NCBI RefSeq assembly: GCF_000238335.3
Contig: NZ_AHCB03000005.1
Coordinates: forward strand, 806,001-870,000
Reading direction: 5' to 3'
DNA: 64,000 nucleotides
Source of the DNA: Pseudoalteromonas marina
Lineage (GTDB): Bacteria; Pseudomonadota; Gammaproteobacteria; Enterobacterales; Alteromonadaceae
The notes under the pieces are model-generated. The model searched no databases. It saw only the letters and a list, made by a program, of their open reading frames with translations, and had not been told where the DNA came from. Shown in pieces: positions 62,091 to 64,000 of this stretch (position 1 is its first letter; the number at the start of each line of letters is the position of its first letter). Position numbers and translations under genes: made by a program.

Positions 62091-62231
62091 TCTAGTTTTA
62101 AGCTAGAGGTGGTTTTACCAAGAGAATAGCGTAACAATTAAAGCTCGAGTCTTTAATTGTATTATATGCATTACCTTAGCAACTCATGATGTGAGTCAAA
62201 CTCATCAAATGTCCTAGTGACACATTTATGT

Positions 62232-62307
62232 GTCCCCATCGTCTAGAGGCCTAGGACACCGCCCTTTCACGGCGGTAACAGGGGTTCGAATCCCCTTGGG
62301 GACGCCA
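62232..62307 (+). tRNA. tRNA-Glu(TTC), copy 4
   Basis: Identical body and leader hairpin. The following spacer differs and starts with an imperfect hairpin ACTTACTATT/AATAGTTAGT. Confidence 0.97.
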
Positions 62308-62397
62308 CTTACTATTTTAATAGTTAGTGTAGTGTTATTAAGAAAGCTCGCCTGAAACGAGTCAAACCATTCAGTTGTCCTAGTGACACATTTATGT

Positions 62398-62473
62398 GTC
62401 CCCATCGTCTAGAGGCCTAGGACACCGCCCTTTCACGGCGGTAACAGGGGTTCGAATCCCCTTGGGGACGCCA
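62398..62473 (+). tRNA. tRNA-Glu(TTC), copy 5
   Basis: Identical body and leader hairpin; last of the cluster. No strong terminator is visible in the next 160 bases. Confidence 0.97.
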
Positions 62474-62713
62474 CTTGCTTTCATAAAGTAGGGTAGTGTT
62501 GTTAAGATTTAAATATACCTCACCAACTATTTTTATTCATACCTCAATTTATTTTCCAAGTTTATTTTCATTTTAATCACAATCTAAAATATCCACTCAA
62601 TTATGTCCTAGATTTAAGCAGACTCAACAAACATAACCTGTATGATCCATTCAGGGCTTATAAATATTTTACTTGTTAACCTATATAAAACTTCCAGAAA
62701 AAGAGGAGGATTT

Positions 62714-62980
62714 ATGGCAAGTGGATGGGCGCGAGATGGCGCAATTCAAGAGCAAATAGATGCAAGTGTTAACGATGCAGTACAATACGCAAGAAGAAAC
62801 TTAATCACTGGAGCTAGTGCTGAGATTTGCGATGAGTGTGACGAGAAAATACCACAAGCAAGAAGGCTAGCATTACCAGGCGTACGCTACTGCATTTCAT
62901 GTCAAGCAGAATTAGAAGGACTACCAAGCAATTCTAACGCGTTCAATCGCCGTGGTAGTAAAGATAGTCAACTACGATAA
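62714..62980 (+). CDS. YbiI-like DksA/TraR zinc-finger protein
   Basis: This 88-residue protein has the same length and the same two ends as E. coli YbiI (start MASGWA, end NRRGSKDSQLR). The zinc finger is made from CDEC and CISC. It lacks the long coiled coil of DksA, so it is not DksA itself; its action on RNA polymerase is unproven. The ATG at 62714 is preceded by a strong AGGAGG; an upstream in-frame ATG at 62642 has none. Confidence 0.93.
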   Translation: MASGWARDGAIQEQIDASVNDAVQYARRNLITGASAEICDECDEKIPQARRLALPGVRYCISCQAELEGLPSNSNAFNRRGSKDSQLR

Positions 62981-63004
62981 AGGTGCCAAAGGCACCTTTT
63001 TTTA
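62979..63004 (+). terminator. Terminator of the YbiI-like gene
   Basis: The 9-bp stem AAAGGTGCC/GGCACCTTT around AAA is followed by a T run. The stem begins within the stop codon. Confidence 0.92.
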
Positions 63005-63029
63005 TGGGTAAAATACCACGCCTTATTAT

Positions 63030-63416
63030 TTATGATTTTTTCTGAATAAGCTCAATTGCATACCCATCAGGGTCTTTAACGAATGCAATTTGGGTTGTCC
63101 CACCTTTAACTGGGCCGGGTTCTCGACTTATATTTCCACCTGCCGCTTTTATGTCATCGCACGCTTTATATATGTCTTCAAATTCAATGGCGATGTGCCC
63201 GTAGGCGTCTCCTAAGCTGTAACTACTTTGATCCCAGTTGTATGTTAGCTCAAGGACGGTTGTATCTTTTTCGTCGCCATAGCCTATAAAGGCCAACGTG
63301 TACCGGTACTCTTCATTTTCAGAGCGACGTAGCTCTTTCATACCAAGAACATGCGTGTAAAACGCAATGGATTTTTCTAAATCTGTAACGCGAAGCATAG
63401 TGTGTAATAAGCGCAT
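63030..63416 (-). CDS. gloA: Lactoylglutathione lyase (glyoxalase I)
   Basis: This enzyme converts the methylglyoxal-glutathione adduct to S-lactoylglutathione. It has 128 residues. The four metal ligands are visible: His5 (MRLLHTML), a glutamate in [10 protein letters not shown], a histidine in [10 protein letters not shown] and a glutamate in [10 protein letters not shown]. The short length matches the nickel-dependent bacterial type. AAGG precedes the ATG by eight bases. It converges on the YbiI-like gene. Confidence 0.95.
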   Translation of the reverse strand: MRLLHTMLRVTDLEKSIAFYTHVLGMKELRRSENEEYRYTLAFIGYGDEKDTTVLELTYNWDQSSYSLGDAYGHIAIEFEDIYKACDDIKAAGGNISREPGPVKGGTTQIAFVKDPDGYAIELIQKKS

Positions 63417-63962
63417 TTAAGTAACCTTAAACTTTATTGGAATGTAGTCGGCCTTTCATTCAGACGTTTTGAAATACGTTTTTTATAGAAGGCGTATTGC
63501 TTTGTTAGTTTGAGATTATATAAGGGCAGCACATGTTTATTACAACCAATAAAACGTCCATTTAGTATTTAAGTATGAATAAATAAAAAATTTATTATTT
63601 ATATGTGAGTTAACAACTTAAATTAATTACCAATTTTAAATAAAAATGCGACTGGTTAGCCAATTTTTACGCTTATTGGTCAACCTGTCACTGAAAGTTT
63701 ATTTTAATATTATTTAACAATGCTTTTACACGAAGAGTTAGGTTTTAGCTTTTATCTTGTTGTAATTATTGGGTATTTTTATTTACATTAGTATTTGGTT
63801 GTAACTGGCTAATTTACAAAAAGCAACTTATTGGTTGACAATAAATGCATTTGGTCATAATGTTTGTGCATACCAATTGGTAACCTCGTTAACGTTGTTA
63901 CTAAATGGGATAGCAATTAACTAGAGTTACACTAAATTTTTGAACTTAAATAAGAACTAAAA
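63417..63962. other. Long AT-rich regulatory region before the right-end gene
   Basis: These 546 bases contain no gene I can support. The right part holds TTGACA (63835-63840), CATAAT (63856-63861, spacing 15, shorter than ideal) and a perfect 12-base palindrome TACCAATTGGTA (63871-63882). The sequence TTGGT appears several times between 63831 and 63882. Confidence 0.5.
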
Positions 63963-64000
63963 ATGCAAAAACCAATAAAAATTTGGCTCAACATTTTTAC
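63963..64000 (+). CDS. Start of an unidentified gene, cut by the window
   Basis: An ATG at 63963 opens 12 codons (MQKPIKIWLNIF) before the sequence ends. The amino end, positive then hydrophobic, could begin a membrane or exported protein. The upstream promoter-like boxes and palindrome support a real start. Nothing more can be said. Confidence 0.4.
   Translation, partial: MQKPIKIWLNIF

Larger units (their letters stand above)
61581..62231. repeat. Three tandem 217-bp tRNA-Glu units
   Basis: Units begin at 61581, 61798 and 62015 and appear identical, each holding a tRNA-Glu and a 141-base spacer. The spacer has three small hairpins, the clearest being AATTAAAG/CTTTAATT. Confidence 0.9.

Overview
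The window is a stretch of gammaproteobacterial core chromosome, most likely from Alteromonadales and close to Pseudoalteromonas. Three things point there. Base composition is moderately AT-rich. The proteins resemble enterobacterial and Vibrio orthologues without being identical (holA-lptE-leuS, lnt-corC-ybeY-ybeZ-miaB, ispE-lolB-hemA-prfA-prmC). A canonical SMC protein is encoded next to zipA and ligA, where enterobacteria would use MukB. The genus is an inference from layout and protein character, not from a database match.

Layout. Positions 1-4.0 kb hold holA (3' end cut by the window), lptE and leuS on the minus strand. A DUF1451 zinc-ribbon protein, a long Lon-family protease and an FKBP isomerase follow at 4.3-7.8 kb. 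Next are a CIA30 protein, an RDD membrane protein and a secreted esterase (7.8-10.6 kb). The block 10.6-16.1 kb is lnt-corC-ybeY-ybeZ-miaB, with ubiF divergent from it, then a GGDEF/EAL protein. From 19.5 to 21.3 kb lies a minus-strand array of 14 tRNAs (6 Gln, 6 Leu, 2 Met), at the same place as the smaller Gln/Leu/Met operon of E. coli. Then come ychF, pth, rplY, prs, ispE and lolB (minus), and hemA-prfA-prmC running into an HD-GYP response regulator, sirB2, sirB1, a DUF819 transporter and kdsA (plus). The block 35-38 kb is gcvA, a hydrolase, DUF423 and rlmM. The block 38-49 kb holds cysZ, a GNAT, a second c-di-GMP protein, a MYG1 protein, speA-speB, DoxX, an M48 protease and DUF898. The block 49-59 kb holds a SpoU methyltransferase, smc, zipA, ligA, two membrane proteins, msrB and a TPR pseudo-receiver.

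From 59.5 to 62.5 kb there are two more tRNA clusters: seven tRNA-Val(UAC) with three decayed copies on the minus strand, and tRNA-Ala(GGC) plus five tRNA-Glu(UUC) on the plus strand. The window ends with a ybiI-like zinc-finger gene, gloA and the first codons of an unidentified gene.

How it works together. Most genes serve translation (tRNAs, leuS, pth, prfA, prmC, rplY, miaB, rlmM, ybeY), the cell envelope (lptE, lolB, lnt, kdsA), chromosome maintenance and division (holA, smc, zipA, ligA) and central biosynthesis (prs, ispE, hemA, ubiF, speAB). Three proteins can make or break cyclic di-GMP. The three tRNA clusters each have a near-consensus sigma-70 promoter followed by a GC-rich discriminator, the usual arrangement for growth-rate-controlled stable RNA.

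I found no defence island, prophage, integron, CRISPR array or insertion sequence. The most unusual structure is in the tRNA-Val array: every intact gene is wrapped in its own 10-12 bp inverted repeat, which would pair leader with trailer, and the array also carries compensated acceptor-stem variants and tRNA relics.
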